Source of the DNA: CAYVAP01 sp964343195
GTDB taxonomy: Bacteria; Bacteroidota; Bacteroidia; J057
DNA: 60,125 nt
Reading direction: 5' to 3'
NCBI GenBank assembly: GCA_964343195.1
Contig: CAYFIR010000021.1
Location: forward strand, 1 to 60,125
Shown one piece after another: positions 35,658-44,062 of the stretch. The notes under the pieces are model-generated. The model saw only the letters and a list, made by a program, of their open reading frames with translations, searched no databases and had not been told where the DNA came from. The translations under genes were made by a program, and so were the position numbers. Position 1 is the stretch's first letter, and each line of letters opens with the position of its first letter.

Positions 35658-37745
35658 CTAGCTCATCTGGAAGCGAGCCCAGTGTAAAATTTTCTGTTTG
35701 AGCTCTCTGGGAACAAAGGGCTTGGAGGTATAGTCATTCATGCCGGCCTGTATCACTTCCTCGCGTATCTCCTCCGACACCTCAGCTGACAGGGCGAGGA
35801 TAGGGGCTGAGAATCCGCTTTCACGCAGGATTTTGGTCGCTTCGATCCCGCCCATGTTGGGCATCCTCAGGTCCATGAGGATGAGGTCAAATTGCTGCTG
35901 TCGGGCCAGCTCACAGGCCTGGAGGCCATCCTTGGCTACACTGAACTGAAATCCCCAGTTCTTGAGGAACCTGCTGGCAATCTTGATGTTGACAGGATTG
36001 TCCTCAGCCAGCAGGATGTGTAGAGGCTTTGAGGATTCAGGCTGGAGGGCATCTATTGCAGTGATCGGGTCCGCTGAGGATACGGGTTGGCCCAGCCTCA
36101 TTTTCAGGATAAACGAGAATGTGGTGCCTACCCCAACCTCGGTCTCTACCTTAAGTTCGCTGCCCATCAGTTCTACCAGACGTTTGCTGATCGAAAGGCC
36201 CAGACCAGTACCTCCATATTTTCGCGTTGTCTCGGAACTCGCCTGGGAAAATTGCTGGAAGATGTGATCCAGTTTCTCAGCCGGGATGCCAATGCCCGTG
36301 TCTGATACCGAAAATTTAATAGTTGCTTGCTGGGGCGTGTGATCAAGTAGATCTGCCTGAAGCTGAATTTGCCCTTTCTCGGTAAACTTTAGGGCATTGC
36401 CCATCAGGTTGGTAAGGATCTGTGTGAGGCGCACCGGATCACCTTTGACCCACGTGGGTATAACCTCGTCCAATACAAGATCAAGGTCCAGGTGTTTCTC
36501 CCGAGCTTGAAACTGATACATCTCTATGAGTTGGGTCAGTTTGCTGGGCAAGTCAAAGTCGGTTCGTTCCAGTTCTACTTTCCCGGCCTCAATCTTAGAA
36601 AAGTCGAGGATGTCGTTGATCAGAGAAAGAAGGTTTTCTGCGGAATGCTGCAACGTTTGCAGGTTTTCTTTTTGGTCAGCACGCGGATTTTCTTCCCACA
36701 GCAAATGACAGGAGCCTATAACGGCGTTCATCGGAGTGCGGATCTCATGGCTCATCACCGAGAGAAACTGCGTTTTTGCATTCATGGCAGCTTCCGCCTC
36801 TTCCTTGGCTTTGCGTAGAGCCGCCTCGTCCTCCTTATCCTGGGTGATGTCCTGGATAACACCATACAGGCGCAGGGTGCTGTCCTCGTGTTTTTGCCTG
36901 TATCCAGCCAGGCGCACGTACCTCCGATTTCCTTTGTAAGTATTAATGGCCAGCCTGAGGTCAAAAGGGGTGCCCTCTTCCCGGCATAGTTCAATGGCTG
37001 GTTGCAGGAGGGCAAGGCTTTCGGGTGGGTAAAGGCTCAGGAGAAATTCGGCATCTATTGGATAATCCCTTGGCAACTCGTAGAAGTCATATCCAGGAGG
37101 GGACATCCATGTGGTTTGGTTGATAAGGTCCAGTTCCCAATTGGATATGTTAGCCATGGCCTGTGCCTGGGTGAACAGGTCGTTGGACTGTTGGATCTTT
37201 TGGTTGAGCTTGATGAGGCGGTGGTGGTTTCGCTTGAGATTGGACAAAATCAAATAGGATAGAGCCGCGACGGTGTACATGACACTTCCATAATGTAATC
37301 GGTCTTTAAGGCCATCGTCAACGAACACCAGGTTCAGGGTGCCGACTATCAGGTAAAATCCAAAAACGACCTGGAACTCTCGTTTGGTCTGTACGACATA
37401 GGCCCAGCCAATCATGCCGACCAGGTACCAGGCAAACATCCGGTCAAACCATCCATTGTCCCATAGCATCATGCTGACCCAAAAGCCATAGGCGAGATAG
37501 GAATAGAAGAATAGCTTGCTGTATCGTTGCCAGTTGGGACGATAAGTCAGGCCAAAGCAGATGAGAAAAAGCAGGACGATCAGGCCTCTGGCAATCCATC
37601 TATCCTGAAATCCAGGAACCAGATAGGGTAGGCTAAAGCCTTCTTCTGCACACATAAAGGCCGTAACCATGAATGCTGCGCGCAGGAACACATGCCTGGA
37701 ACCCAGGTTAGCAGAAGGAAGTTTTATATTAAAAAGACCCATCAT
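35658..37745 (-). CDS. hybrid sensor histidine kinase/response regulator
   Basis: About 695 residues. Six membrane helices lie at about 15-180 (AFMVTAFMCAEEGF, IARGLIVLLFLICFGLTY, SVMYTVAALSYLILSNL). A PAS domain is at about 195-305, HisKA with FLSVMSHEIRTPMNAVIGS near 330-350, HATPase with NLMGNALKFTEKG, DTGIGIP and GGTGLGLSISKRLVELMGS, and a receiver domain in the last 120 residues (ILLAEDNPVNIKIA, phospho-Asp in LILMDLRMPNMGG, Lys in YTSKPF). No phosphotransfer domain or DNA-binding output is attached, so phosphate must pass elsewhere. ATG 37745 is preferred to TTG 37781. Confidence 0.9.
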   Translation of the reverse strand: MMGLFNIKLPSANLGSRHVFLRAAFMVTAFMCAEEGFSLPYLVPGFQDRWIARGLIVLLFLICFGLTYRPNWQRYSKLFFYSYLAYGFWVSMMLWDNGWFDRMFAWYLVGMIGWAYVVQTKREFQVVFGFYLIVGTLNLVFVDDGLKDRLHYGSVMYTVAALSYLILSNLKRNHHRLIKLNQKIQQSNDLFTQAQAMANISNWELDLINQTTWMSPPGYDFYELPRDYPIDAEFLLSLYPPESLALLQPAIELCREEGTPFDLRLAINTYKGNRRYVRLAGYRQKHEDSTLRLYGVIQDITQDKEDEAALRKAKEEAEAAMNAKTQFLSVMSHEIRTPMNAVIGSCHLLWEENPRADQKENLQTLQHSAENLLSLINDILDFSKIEAGKVELERTDFDLPSKLTQLIEMYQFQAREKHLDLDLVLDEVIPTWVKGDPVRLTQILTNLMGNALKFTEKGQIQLQADLLDHTPQQATIKFSVSDTGIGIPAEKLDHIFQQFSQASSETTRKYGGTGLGLSISKRLVELMGSELKVETEVGVGTTFSFILKMRLGQPVSSADPITAIDALQPESSKPLHILLAEDNPVNIKIASRFLKNWGFQFSVAKDGLQACELARQQQFDLILMDLRMPNMGGIEATKILRESGFSAPILALSAEVSEEIREEVIQAGMNDYTSKPFVPRELKQKILHWARFQMS

Positions 37746-37781
37746 GTCGCGAAAAAAGACCAGAGATTGAAATATATTCAA

Positions 37782-38358
37782 ATATTTGGGGAATGTCGTG
37801 ACAATTAGGCTGTTAAATGACGACTGGTATTACCTATCACGGAAAACTTTTATCATTCACTCCTTCAAAAGTTCTATTCCCCCAGGCCAAACTCTTGATT
37901 CTGTCAGGGCTGTATCTATATCAGGGTAAAATTTTGTCGAAGAGAGTAAACCCTTCCTCAACCGTCTTCCCGTACGCTGTCGATTCCTGAAAAGGGGGGG
38001 AGTTTTCCGCCTGTACAAGTACAATGTCCCGTTAAGCCTGGCGCCTGGGGTATTCGTTTTCAAATTTTTCTATTACAGAAAGAAGCTCTTGAGGAAGCCT
38101 GGGAACGCTGACGGAATAAATAGGCCCAGATTGCGCAGAGATTTTGTGCGAAGGAAAGGAGGGAAAACCGAGCTTAGCGAGCTAAGTGAGGGTTTTCTGA
38201 CGCAGGATTCGTGCAAGTCGAAGATTCCGAGTCTCGGAAATCAAGCAAGGTGGATTGAGTTATTTCGGAAGCGTTCCCTGACAAGGGCCGGAGAGATAAG
38301 CCCGTCTGTAACTTTTCCAAAGTAAGCCTCGGCAATTGGGGATTGAGTTGAAGGGCAG
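37782..38358. other. structured noncoding region
   Basis: Roughly 570 bp without a credible gene. It carries an aaaacc...ggtttt hairpin with an inner CTTAG/CTAAG stem (38164-38196) and the perfect palindrome TTCCGAGTCTCGGAA (38225-38239), 28 bp apart. Related short strings (TTTTGTGCGAAG and ATTCGTGCAAGTCGAAG) flank the hairpin. This looks like a repeat-family element or a remnant of mobile DNA; short frames over it have no coding character. Confidence 0.55.
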
Positions 38359-38664
38359 TTAGCCGGAGAGATCTAAATCTTCTGGGTTTTGTCGGGTGGG
38401 GAAGAATGTCAGGAGTACGATTTCTTCGTTTCGAATCTGGTAGAACAGCAAAATGTGCTGGTTCACCACGCACCTCCTGATATGCTGATTACCCTCCCAG
38501 GCAGGATATTGAAAGGGGTGTCTGGAAATAGAATCCACAATACCCAAAACTTCATCGATAAATCGATCTGCCGACTCCACGCTCCAGTTTTGGATGAGAT
38601 AGTTGATTTGTTCATCAAAATCTCCTTCGGCCTTTGAAGACCATAAAACGAGCTTATCGGCCAT
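38359..38664 (-). CDS. ParE/RelE-type toxin of a toxin-antitoxin pair
   Basis: A 101-residue protein with the ParE/RelE superfamily layout: KAEGDFDEQINYLIQNWS in helices 1-2, FIDEVLGIVDSISRHPFQYP, then the strand block HIRRCVVNQHILLFYQIRN and VLLTFFPTRQNP. ParE members poison gyrase and RelE members cleave mRNA on the ribosome; the sequence alone does not decide. It overlaps the antitoxin gene by 11 bp and is second in the operon. Confidence 0.85.
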   Translation of the reverse strand: MADKLVLWSSKAEGDFDEQINYLIQNWSVESADRFIDEVLGIVDSISRHPFQYPAWEGNQHIRRCVVNQHILLFYQIRNEEIVLLTFFPTRQNPEDLDLSG

Positions 38665-38878
38665 ATTTCGCCATGATTTCCTCGGTTGTTTTCAGGGGAT
38701 CATGCTGGGCTGCATGCAAGCCTTCCTGAACTGCTGCAAGTTCTTCTGTGGAAAGGGCAACCTTCCCTTCACCTGAATGCTGCCGCTTCGCCAAAATCAG
38801 CAGAGCCTGGAGGAACTGTTGATCTCCAGTGGACTCTATCAAATTGTGAAGCTCAGTACGGATTTGTTGTAGGCTCAT
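38654..38878 (-). CDS. antitoxin partner of ParE/RelE-type toxin
   Basis: A 74-residue protein with a helical N-terminus (MSLQQIRTELHNLIESTGDQ) and a C-terminal toxin-binding-like tail (LSTEELAAVQEGLHAAQHDP, then TTEEIMAKYGR). Such short tails with ExLxAVQEG precede many ParE-type toxins. There is no obvious DNA-binding domain. The ATG at 38878 is preferred to a longer frame starting at 38959. It would neutralise the toxin and stabilise the replicon. Confidence 0.78.
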   Translation of the reverse strand: MSLQQIRTELHNLIESTGDQQFLQALLILAKRQHSGEGKVALSTEELAAVQEGLHAAQHDPLKTTEEIMAKYGR

Positions 38879-38977
38879 AGAAGTGATTCTCTCAAATAAG
38901 TAGTTGGACGGAATTGTATTGGGGCTTCTACTTACATCAAGATACGAAAATGTGGGCAATCAAGGTTAGCCATACGC

Positions 38978-40138
38978 TCACTCCCCCCGCCGCCACTCCG
39001 TTGGCGTCATGCCGGTTCCCTTTTTGAAGGCGGTGTAGAAGGCGGACTTGGACTTGAAGCCGACTTCCTGGGCGATGGCGATGACGGTGTAGTGCTGGTA
39101 AGAGGTTTTGCGGAGCAACTCCTGGGCGAGCGCTACCCGATAGCCGTTGATGAAGTCGAGGAAATTTTGATCGAGCTTTTCGTTGATGACCTGCGAGAGG
39201 TACTTATTGTTGAGGCCGAGTTGGCTGGACAGGACGCTCAGGGTGAGGTTCTGGTCCAGGAATGGCTTTTGCTCGTCCATATGGCTCTTTAACTGGCTGA
39301 GGTAGCGCTGCTTTTGGGCCTCGGTGAGGGCCGAGGATTCATAGCGCGTGGGGGCGAGGTCTTCCTCGTCTTCTACCTTGAGTGATTCGGGAATCCCGTC
39401 CAATACCTCGGGTTTGAGCATGGTGACCAGCGACAGAATGACGATCATCAGGCTGACGCCGTAGGCAGGGTAGGGGGCCAGTCTGCCAAAATCCGGCGGT
39501 GTGGCTACTGGCGGGCCGATCGTGGCCGCCGTGAGGATGACGCTGGCCACTGGCAGTAGCAAGACCCCCGCCAGGAACATGAGCCAGCGGAAATGCACCT
39601 CTTCGCTGAATGAGGCTTCTTCCCTGACCCTGCGCCGAAACCGAAAAATAAGCCTGAGCCCCCAGGCCAGGTATGCGGCAAACACAAGGGCATACACCAC
39701 CCGAATGAGCAGGAAGGGCATCCCCACCTGCGCGGGTTTTCCCAGCACGTTGACGTCGAGTTCTGGGAAAAATAGCCAACTGCATAGCTTGAGCAAGAGG
39801 GCGAGTAGGGTAGGGGAGAGGTGCCAAAAGTGAACCCTACGAAAACGGAAACTCCTTTCGAGGAAGGCCCTGAGGTAGAAGTAAAAGAGGGGGCCATAGA
39901 GGAAAGCCATCGGATGCAGCAGTCCCTGTACCACATCCCAAAATGGTGAGGGATCGGATGCGAGGAATAGCAACTGTCCCAGTCGGCCCCCCATCAGGGC
40001 GATGAAGAGAGCCAGCAATTGGTTGGCCAGTTGATTTTCGCCCTTGCGTCCAAACAGAACCGGCACCAGGATCAGGCTTTGGTACACACCGATCCACATG
40101 ATAACAGCAGGCCAGGAATAGGTGATGGCTTCGAACAT
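38978..40138 (-). CDS. AraC-family regulator with membrane-spanning N-terminus
   Basis: A 386-residue protein with about seven membrane helices over residues 10-245 and a C-terminal AraC HTH_18 domain at about 280-385 (LNNKYLSQVINEKLDQNFLDFINGYRV, AIAQEVGFKSKSAFYTAFKKGTGMTP). This 7TM-AraC build is common in Bacteroidota and is taken to sense a membrane or extracellular signal. No target is obvious nearby. Start ATG. Confidence 0.88.
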   Translation of the reverse strand: MFEAITYSWPAVIMWIGVYQSLILVPVLFGRKGENQLANQLLALFIALMGGRLGQLLFLASDPSPFWDVVQGLLHPMAFLYGPLFYFYLRAFLERSFRFRRVHFWHLSPTLLALLLKLCSWLFFPELDVNVLGKPAQVGMPFLLIRVVYALVFAAYLAWGLRLIFRFRRRVREEASFSEEVHFRWLMFLAGVLLLPVASVILTAATIGPPVATPPDFGRLAPYPAYGVSLMIVILSLVTMLKPEVLDGIPESLKVEDEEDLAPTRYESSALTEAQKQRYLSQLKSHMDEQKPFLDQNLTLSVLSSQLGLNNKYLSQVINEKLDQNFLDFINGYRVALAQELLRKTSYQHYTVIAIAQEVGFKSKSAFYTAFKKGTGMTPTEWRRGE

Positions 40139-40248
40139 GAGGGCAGAGCTACTTGGGTTTCGGGAGCAATTAACATAATTCCGGTTTAACTCTGATGGTC
40201 AAAACACGGCCCGCTATTTGATCGTATGAAGAGGTATTCATATTTGTT

Positions 40249-40413
40249 ATGAAGCTATTTCTCTGGTTTACCCTCACTGTCCTGATCAAACTGTGTCTGA
40301 TAGCCTTCTTGGCCATTTTGACTTTGCTTCCCCGCATGCGTTTAATCCTGGATGTGGAATCGGCCATTCAGTTTCACATCCGGGTCGATGTCTACGATTT
40401 TGACGCAGTGTAG
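40249..40413 (+). CDS. possible small membrane protein (54 aa)
   Basis: A 54-residue ORF, ATG to TAG. It has one strongly hydrophobic helix (LFLWFTLTVLIKLCLIAFLA) and a polar tail ending VDVYDFDAV. It lies in a 412-bp gap between two minus-strand genes and is in the opposite orientation. No family is recognised and no clear ribosome site is seen, so it may be chance. The rest of the gap (40139-40248, 40414-40550) shows nothing definite. Confidence 0.35.
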   Translation: MKLFLWFTLTVLIKLCLIAFLAILTLLPRMRLILDVESAIQFHIRVDVYDFDAV

Positions 40414-40550
40414 CCAAGCAGGAATAATTTGCTCCATAACTTATCTTATGTTAAGTCGTGTGGATTTTGAGATCCTGTGATGTTGGGACATCAAAACGAA
40501 ACTCCTTCATGCATCCATGTACTTCACCTGTCTGATTCAGGATTATTCCC

Positions 40551-41066
40551 CTACTCCGCTTTCCAGGGTTGAAATCTCAGTGCATAACTCGCTCGCACCG
40601 GATGCCGGGGATGGCCTGCAGCGGTTGGCTCTCCTAACTGCCACCACTTGAGGTCGTAGCGGGCACAAATATCTACCAGCTCGGGCAGGCAGCGACGCGA
40701 CAGGTAGGGACGAAAGTCCACCAGGTTTCCCCAGGCAGCCCAGGCATGGGCCTCAGGATGGCGCTGAAGAATCCGCTCAATGTGGTCCATATTGGTCTGG
40801 TGGGCGGGGCCATATAGCCGCGTGTGTAAGTCTTTGGGCAAGGTCGCTCGCTGAGGATACAGGTTGAGCATGTAGAAGCTGTCGTAGCCCCCTCGGGCAG
40901 CAAACCCCATGACCCGGCGCAGGGTTGCGTCCGGTTTAGAGGCATCAGCCTTACTGGGATTTACGCCAAAAACCAGCAGCGGATGAGCGCCGTTGGTCCC
41001 CAGCACATAACGGAATTTTTCCGTGGAAGAGGCTTCGTAGTATGCTATGTCGTAGCTGAGGGACAT
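40551..41066 (-). CDS. DUF1643 domain protein
   Basis: A 171-residue cytosolic protein with the DUF1643 hallmarks: LLVFGVNPSKADASKPDATL near 31-50, YDSFYMLNLYPQRAT near 62-76, AWAAWGN near 110 and a C-terminal GHPRHPVRA. The function of the family is unknown; members often occur near mobile DNA. The ATG at 41066 (MSLSYDIAYY) is preferred, because the longer frame overlaps the divergent outer-membrane protein gene. Confidence 0.82.
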   Translation of the reverse strand: MSLSYDIAYYEASSTEKFRYVLGTNGAHPLLVFGVNPSKADASKPDATLRRVMGFAARGGYDSFYMLNLYPQRATLPKDLHTRLYGPAHQTNMDHIERILQRHPEAHAWAAWGNLVDFRPYLSRRCLPELVDICARYDLKWWQLGEPTAAGHPRHPVRASYALRFQPWKAE

Positions 41067-41154
41067 GGCCGGATGATCATTTTTTGCAACCAAATCATAG
41101 AGGATAGGTTTATCTTGTGCCGAGGCGCGCGATATTACCCAAAAATCTCTTCGC

Positions 41155-41988
41155 ATGAAAAACACCTTGACTCCTCTGGTGATCAGCCTGTTCTGTATCC
41201 AGGCAGCCTATGGTCAGTTCTCCATTCACCTTGATGGCGGCTACGGATTTGCGCCGCCCAATCAGGAAGTGGGAAGTTTCAGCGATAGAACCCAGGGATT
41301 CAATGGATTTGGGTATGTCTTTGGGTCATATGGAAAAGGAGTACAAGCAGGCCTTCGCCTGGGATACCACTGGAATTACCTGCTAGGAGTAGAACTTGGA
41401 GCCTATTTTCAGCAGCATGAGCTGCGTTCCTATTCGCTCAACGATACGGTTTTTGTCCAAACCGTAGATCGCTCTACCAGTCAGATCCTCCTCACCCCTA
41501 CCCTGGTGTTTGGGCGTAGCGATGAAGGGCTGAGGCCCTTTGGCAGGGTGGGACTCGTCATCCCATTGAACACAAGTCTGACGGAGGATCTTTATCTCGA
41601 AAATGACTTCACCAACCAAGGAGGCACGTTCAACGTGAGCCGGCGGGAATATGAGCATGAAGTTTCCCGCAATATGGGTGCCCTGGCTTCGCTTGGCCTG
41701 TGCTACCGGAAAGGAATGCTCTCAATTACCGCAGAGGCCTACTGGCAGTCGCTGACCTTGCGACCGCTATCCCGCACCATGGTTAGCTACACGGTCAACG
41801 ATGAAGATTTCCTTGAGCAGATACCCACAGTGCTCCGGGAGCAGGTTTTTGTAGATGAAATCAGGGAGGATTCTAATGGATTTGGCCTCAATACCGACCC
41901 GGACCAGCCAGGAACCCAACTGGTTTTTGCCCTTCCCTACAGCACAGTAGGATTGCGACTGGGCATAGGGATCATGATCGGCGAGTAG
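41155..41988 (+). CDS. outer-membrane beta-barrel protein
   Basis: A 277-residue protein with signal peptide MKNTLTPLVISLFCIQAAYG. The mature part alternates strands and turns (LRLGYHWNYLLGVELGAYF, ILLTPTLVFGRSDEGLRPFG) and ends VGLRLGIGIMIGE, like small OmpA/OmpW-type barrels. No specific function can be assigned. It is divergent from the DUF1643 gene and convergent with the next pair. Confidence 0.7.
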   Translation: MKNTLTPLVISLFCIQAAYGQFSIHLDGGYGFAPPNQEVGSFSDRTQGFNGFGYVFGSYGKGVQAGLRLGYHWNYLLGVELGAYFQQHELRSYSLNDTVFVQTVDRSTSQILLTPTLVFGRSDEGLRPFGRVGLVIPLNTSLTEDLYLENDFTNQGGTFNVSRREYEHEVSRNMGALASLGLCYRKGMLSITAEAYWQSLTLRPLSRTMVSYTVNDEDFLEQIPTVLREQVFVDEIREDSNGFGLNTDPDQPGTQLVFALPYSTVGLRLGIGIMIGE

Positions 41989-41998
41989 CCGAGGGGGC

Positions 41999-42613
41999 TC
42001 ATTCTGCAACTTCTACAATTTCCTTTATGGGAATCTGCTCCGTCAGGCCCAGTACCTCTTCCTCGCTGTCGTAGTTCACATACCGAAAGATCAACAGAGA
42101 GCTGCCGCCAAAAGGCAGGCTGAGGGTCATTTCGGGTACCTCTCCTTCTGTATTGTGCTCTAGCATGGCTTTGTAACCCGCCACGCGAACGACACTCTGG
42201 TTCTCATCGCGCATCAGGCCTGAGAGCGGAGAAGTGATGAACGAATTGACGATGGTCAACATGGGGGAGTCATTGATCAACTCAAACTCCAGCTTCTTCT
42301 CTCCATCTGAGGACTGGTACTGGCGGTTTACAAATAGATTGTTCACTCCCATCACCTGTCCGGTATAGCTGTCCTGATCGGTATCGGCATCCAATTCTCC
42401 GATATTCTCTGGTAATAGCTGGAGAATCTCATTGGCTATCAGCGTATTGAGTCCGTTTATCGCTTCCTGTGCAGCGAGTCGGGCTGCTTCGTAATCCTCA
42501 CGTTCGTAGGCTGCTTCGGCTTCAGAGATCTGGGTATCGACTGAGTTTTGGGCAAAAATGACCGTGCAGGCCAATCCCAGGAATATGCCGGAAAAAGTGA
42601 CTAGGGTTTTCAT
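41999..42613 (-). CDS. secreted protein of unknown family (paralogue B)
   Basis: 204 residues with signal peptide MKTLVTFSGIFLGLACTVIFA. A short helical segment (EAEAAYEREDYEAARLAAQE) is followed by EILQLLPENIGELDADTDQD and a mixed beta part ending in LPFGGSSLLIFRYVNYDSEEEV. Its order of motifs parallels the upstream gene product (LxxAIxGI, ILxxLP, R-Y, DExxSVR). The start ATG overlaps the stop of the upstream gene (ATGA). Family and function are not recognised. Confidence 0.7.
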   Translation of the reverse strand: MKTLVTFSGIFLGLACTVIFAQNSVDTQISEAEAAYEREDYEAARLAAQEAINGLNTLIANEILQLLPENIGELDADTDQDSYTGQVMGVNNLFVNRQYQSSDGEKKLEFELINDSPMLTIVNSFITSPLSGLMRDENQSVVRVAGYKAMLEHNTEGEVPEMTLSLPFGGSSLLIFRYVNYDSEEEVLGLTEQIPIKEIVEVAE

Positions 42614-43413
42614 TGTTCGTTGAGTTTGTCTTTGATCATCACAAGGTCTACTTCATTCGCTGCGCTCATCACCTGGGTTTCAGTTTCAAAACCTTCGAAG
42701 GTCATCACCACAATGGTATTGTTGCCCAGCGGAATACCAAGTTCATAGTTGCCGCTCCCCTCATCAAAATACAGAGCGCCATCTTCTCCCTGAAGGCGCA
42801 CGGATTTATATGACTCTTCATCGCTGCCATAACCGGTTCGCAGTGCATTGGTGTAAATCCCCATCAGGGTTGAGTTATTGGCAATGCCGATATTCATGGC
42901 CATGTCACGGCTGTCATAGCTTCGGGAAATGGTTAGTCCGGTAAAATTTACTCCTGAAGTGTGCACCTGATCCCGATCTTCCAAAACTTCCATTCCCATG
43001 ATGGAGGTAGGGAGAGAGGTCAGGATCTGGTGTCCGATTCTGAGTTCAATGCCAAGGATCGCCTGCTGAAGCTCATGGCGGGTACTGCTGTAGTCGGGTT
43101 CAGCCAGGGCACTTCGTGCGTCAGCGAGGTGCTGTGGGACATCGGTTTCGGTGAGGCCCTGTGCCCGATTGGGTTTACCACTGCTCGAAGGGGCGCTGGG
43201 AGAAGGCTCCGACTCAGATGGGCTGAATCCGAATATATCTTCAATGGCCTGATCGACTTTGCGCTCGATGGCATCTTCTACTTTTTGCTCGATTTTGTCC
43301 TCCAGTGCGCGTTGGGCACGGTTGAGTACTCGCGTACCTATTTGGGCATGGAGGGGAATTGCAGCCATTAGCAGGCATAAAAGGCCGCTGGAAAATAGAC
43401 GTCGGGTGAACAT
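42610..43413 (-). CDS. secreted protein of unknown family (paralogue A)
   Basis: About 267 residues with signal peptide ending IPLHAQ. A charged coiled segment (LEDKIEQKVEDAIERKVDQA) and a Ser/Pro-rich linker (about 75-95) precede a domain with ARSALAEPDYSSTRHELQQA, IGHQILTSLPTSIMGMEVLE, LTISRSYDSRDMAM and a final LGNNTIVVMTFEGFETE. The same order of motifs is in the downstream gene product, so the two arose by duplication. The longer frame to 43590 lacks a signal; the ATG at 43413 is chosen. The role is unknown, probably in the periplasm or on the outer membrane. Confidence 0.7.
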   Translation of the reverse strand: MFTRRLFSSGLLCLLMAAIPLHAQIGTRVLNRAQRALEDKIEQKVEDAIERKVDQAIEDIFGFSPSESEPSPSAPSSSGKPNRAQGLTETDVPQHLADARSALAEPDYSSTRHELQQAILGIELRIGHQILTSLPTSIMGMEVLEDRDQVHTSGVNFTGLTISRSYDSRDMAMNIGIANNSTLMGIYTNALRTGYGSDEESYKSVRLQGEDGALYFDEGSGNYELGIPLGNNTIVVMTFEGFETETQVMSAANEVDLVMIKDKLNEQ

Positions 43414-43584
43414 AGAGAGGGCGTTATGGGTAAACTTCTTCGTCAGGTTAAGAACGCAAAAATTTCTCATTCCTTGCACCTCCATCCACAGGCGCTTTTG
43501 AATATGTTCAATTTGGAAGGAAATCAAAATTCGTCGGAATTTTGCTATTTTCCCTCGCAGGTACCAGACCAAAGCCCCTTTTTT

Positions 43585-44051
43585 ATGCACCCAACCCTTA
43601 AAAACTTCAATTCAAGGAGCAGCCAACAGCGCTGGTCCACTGTACTCCTTCCTCATTCGCAGAGGTTCTCACCCATCTGAATGAACTCACCCAACTGGAT
43701 CAGACTGCTCTGGAAGGAAATCAGTACGACTTCGCCCTGTTCTTTTGTGAAAAGCAGGCGGATTTGTCCCTTGCAGCCAATAAGATCAGCGAGTTCCTAC
43801 ACCCCGAAAGTCTGCTTTGGATTGCCTATCCCAAAAAATCTTCCAAGCGCTACAAAAGCGACATCACCAGAGACCAGGGTTGGGAGCCGATTGGGGCACT
43901 CGGGTATGAGCCGGTAAGGCAGATTGCCATTGATGAAGACTGGTCGGCCCTGCGTTTCCGGCCCGTAGAGCAGATCAAGAACCTGACCCGCAGGTCCAGT
44001 ATGATCCTCAGCGAAGAGGGGAAGAAGCGAAAGGAAGAAAAGGACTCCTGA
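43585..44051 (+). pseudogene. DUF3052-like gene with a frameshift near its start
   Basis: The start ATG CAC CCA ACC CTT gives MHPTLK, but the frame then fails after a run of five A (43600-43604). One more A would continue as KLQFKEQPTALVHCTP through ADLSLAANKISEFLHP, LLWIAYPKKSSKRYK, RDQGWEPIGALG and EPVRQIAIDEDWSALRFRP, matching the DUF3052-like family along its full length (about 155 residues). In the shifted frame the region after the run lacks an ATG upstream of 43764. It is a real 1-base deletion or a sequence error. It lies 11 bp before the putative peptidase gene. Confidence 0.8.
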
Positions 44052-44062
44052 GGTGCAAACCC

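Noticed and set aside
40170..40367. A 65-residue minus-strand ORF in the 40.1-40.5 kb gap
   Set aside because: It has no motif and is mainly antisense to the more plausible small plus-strand ORF.
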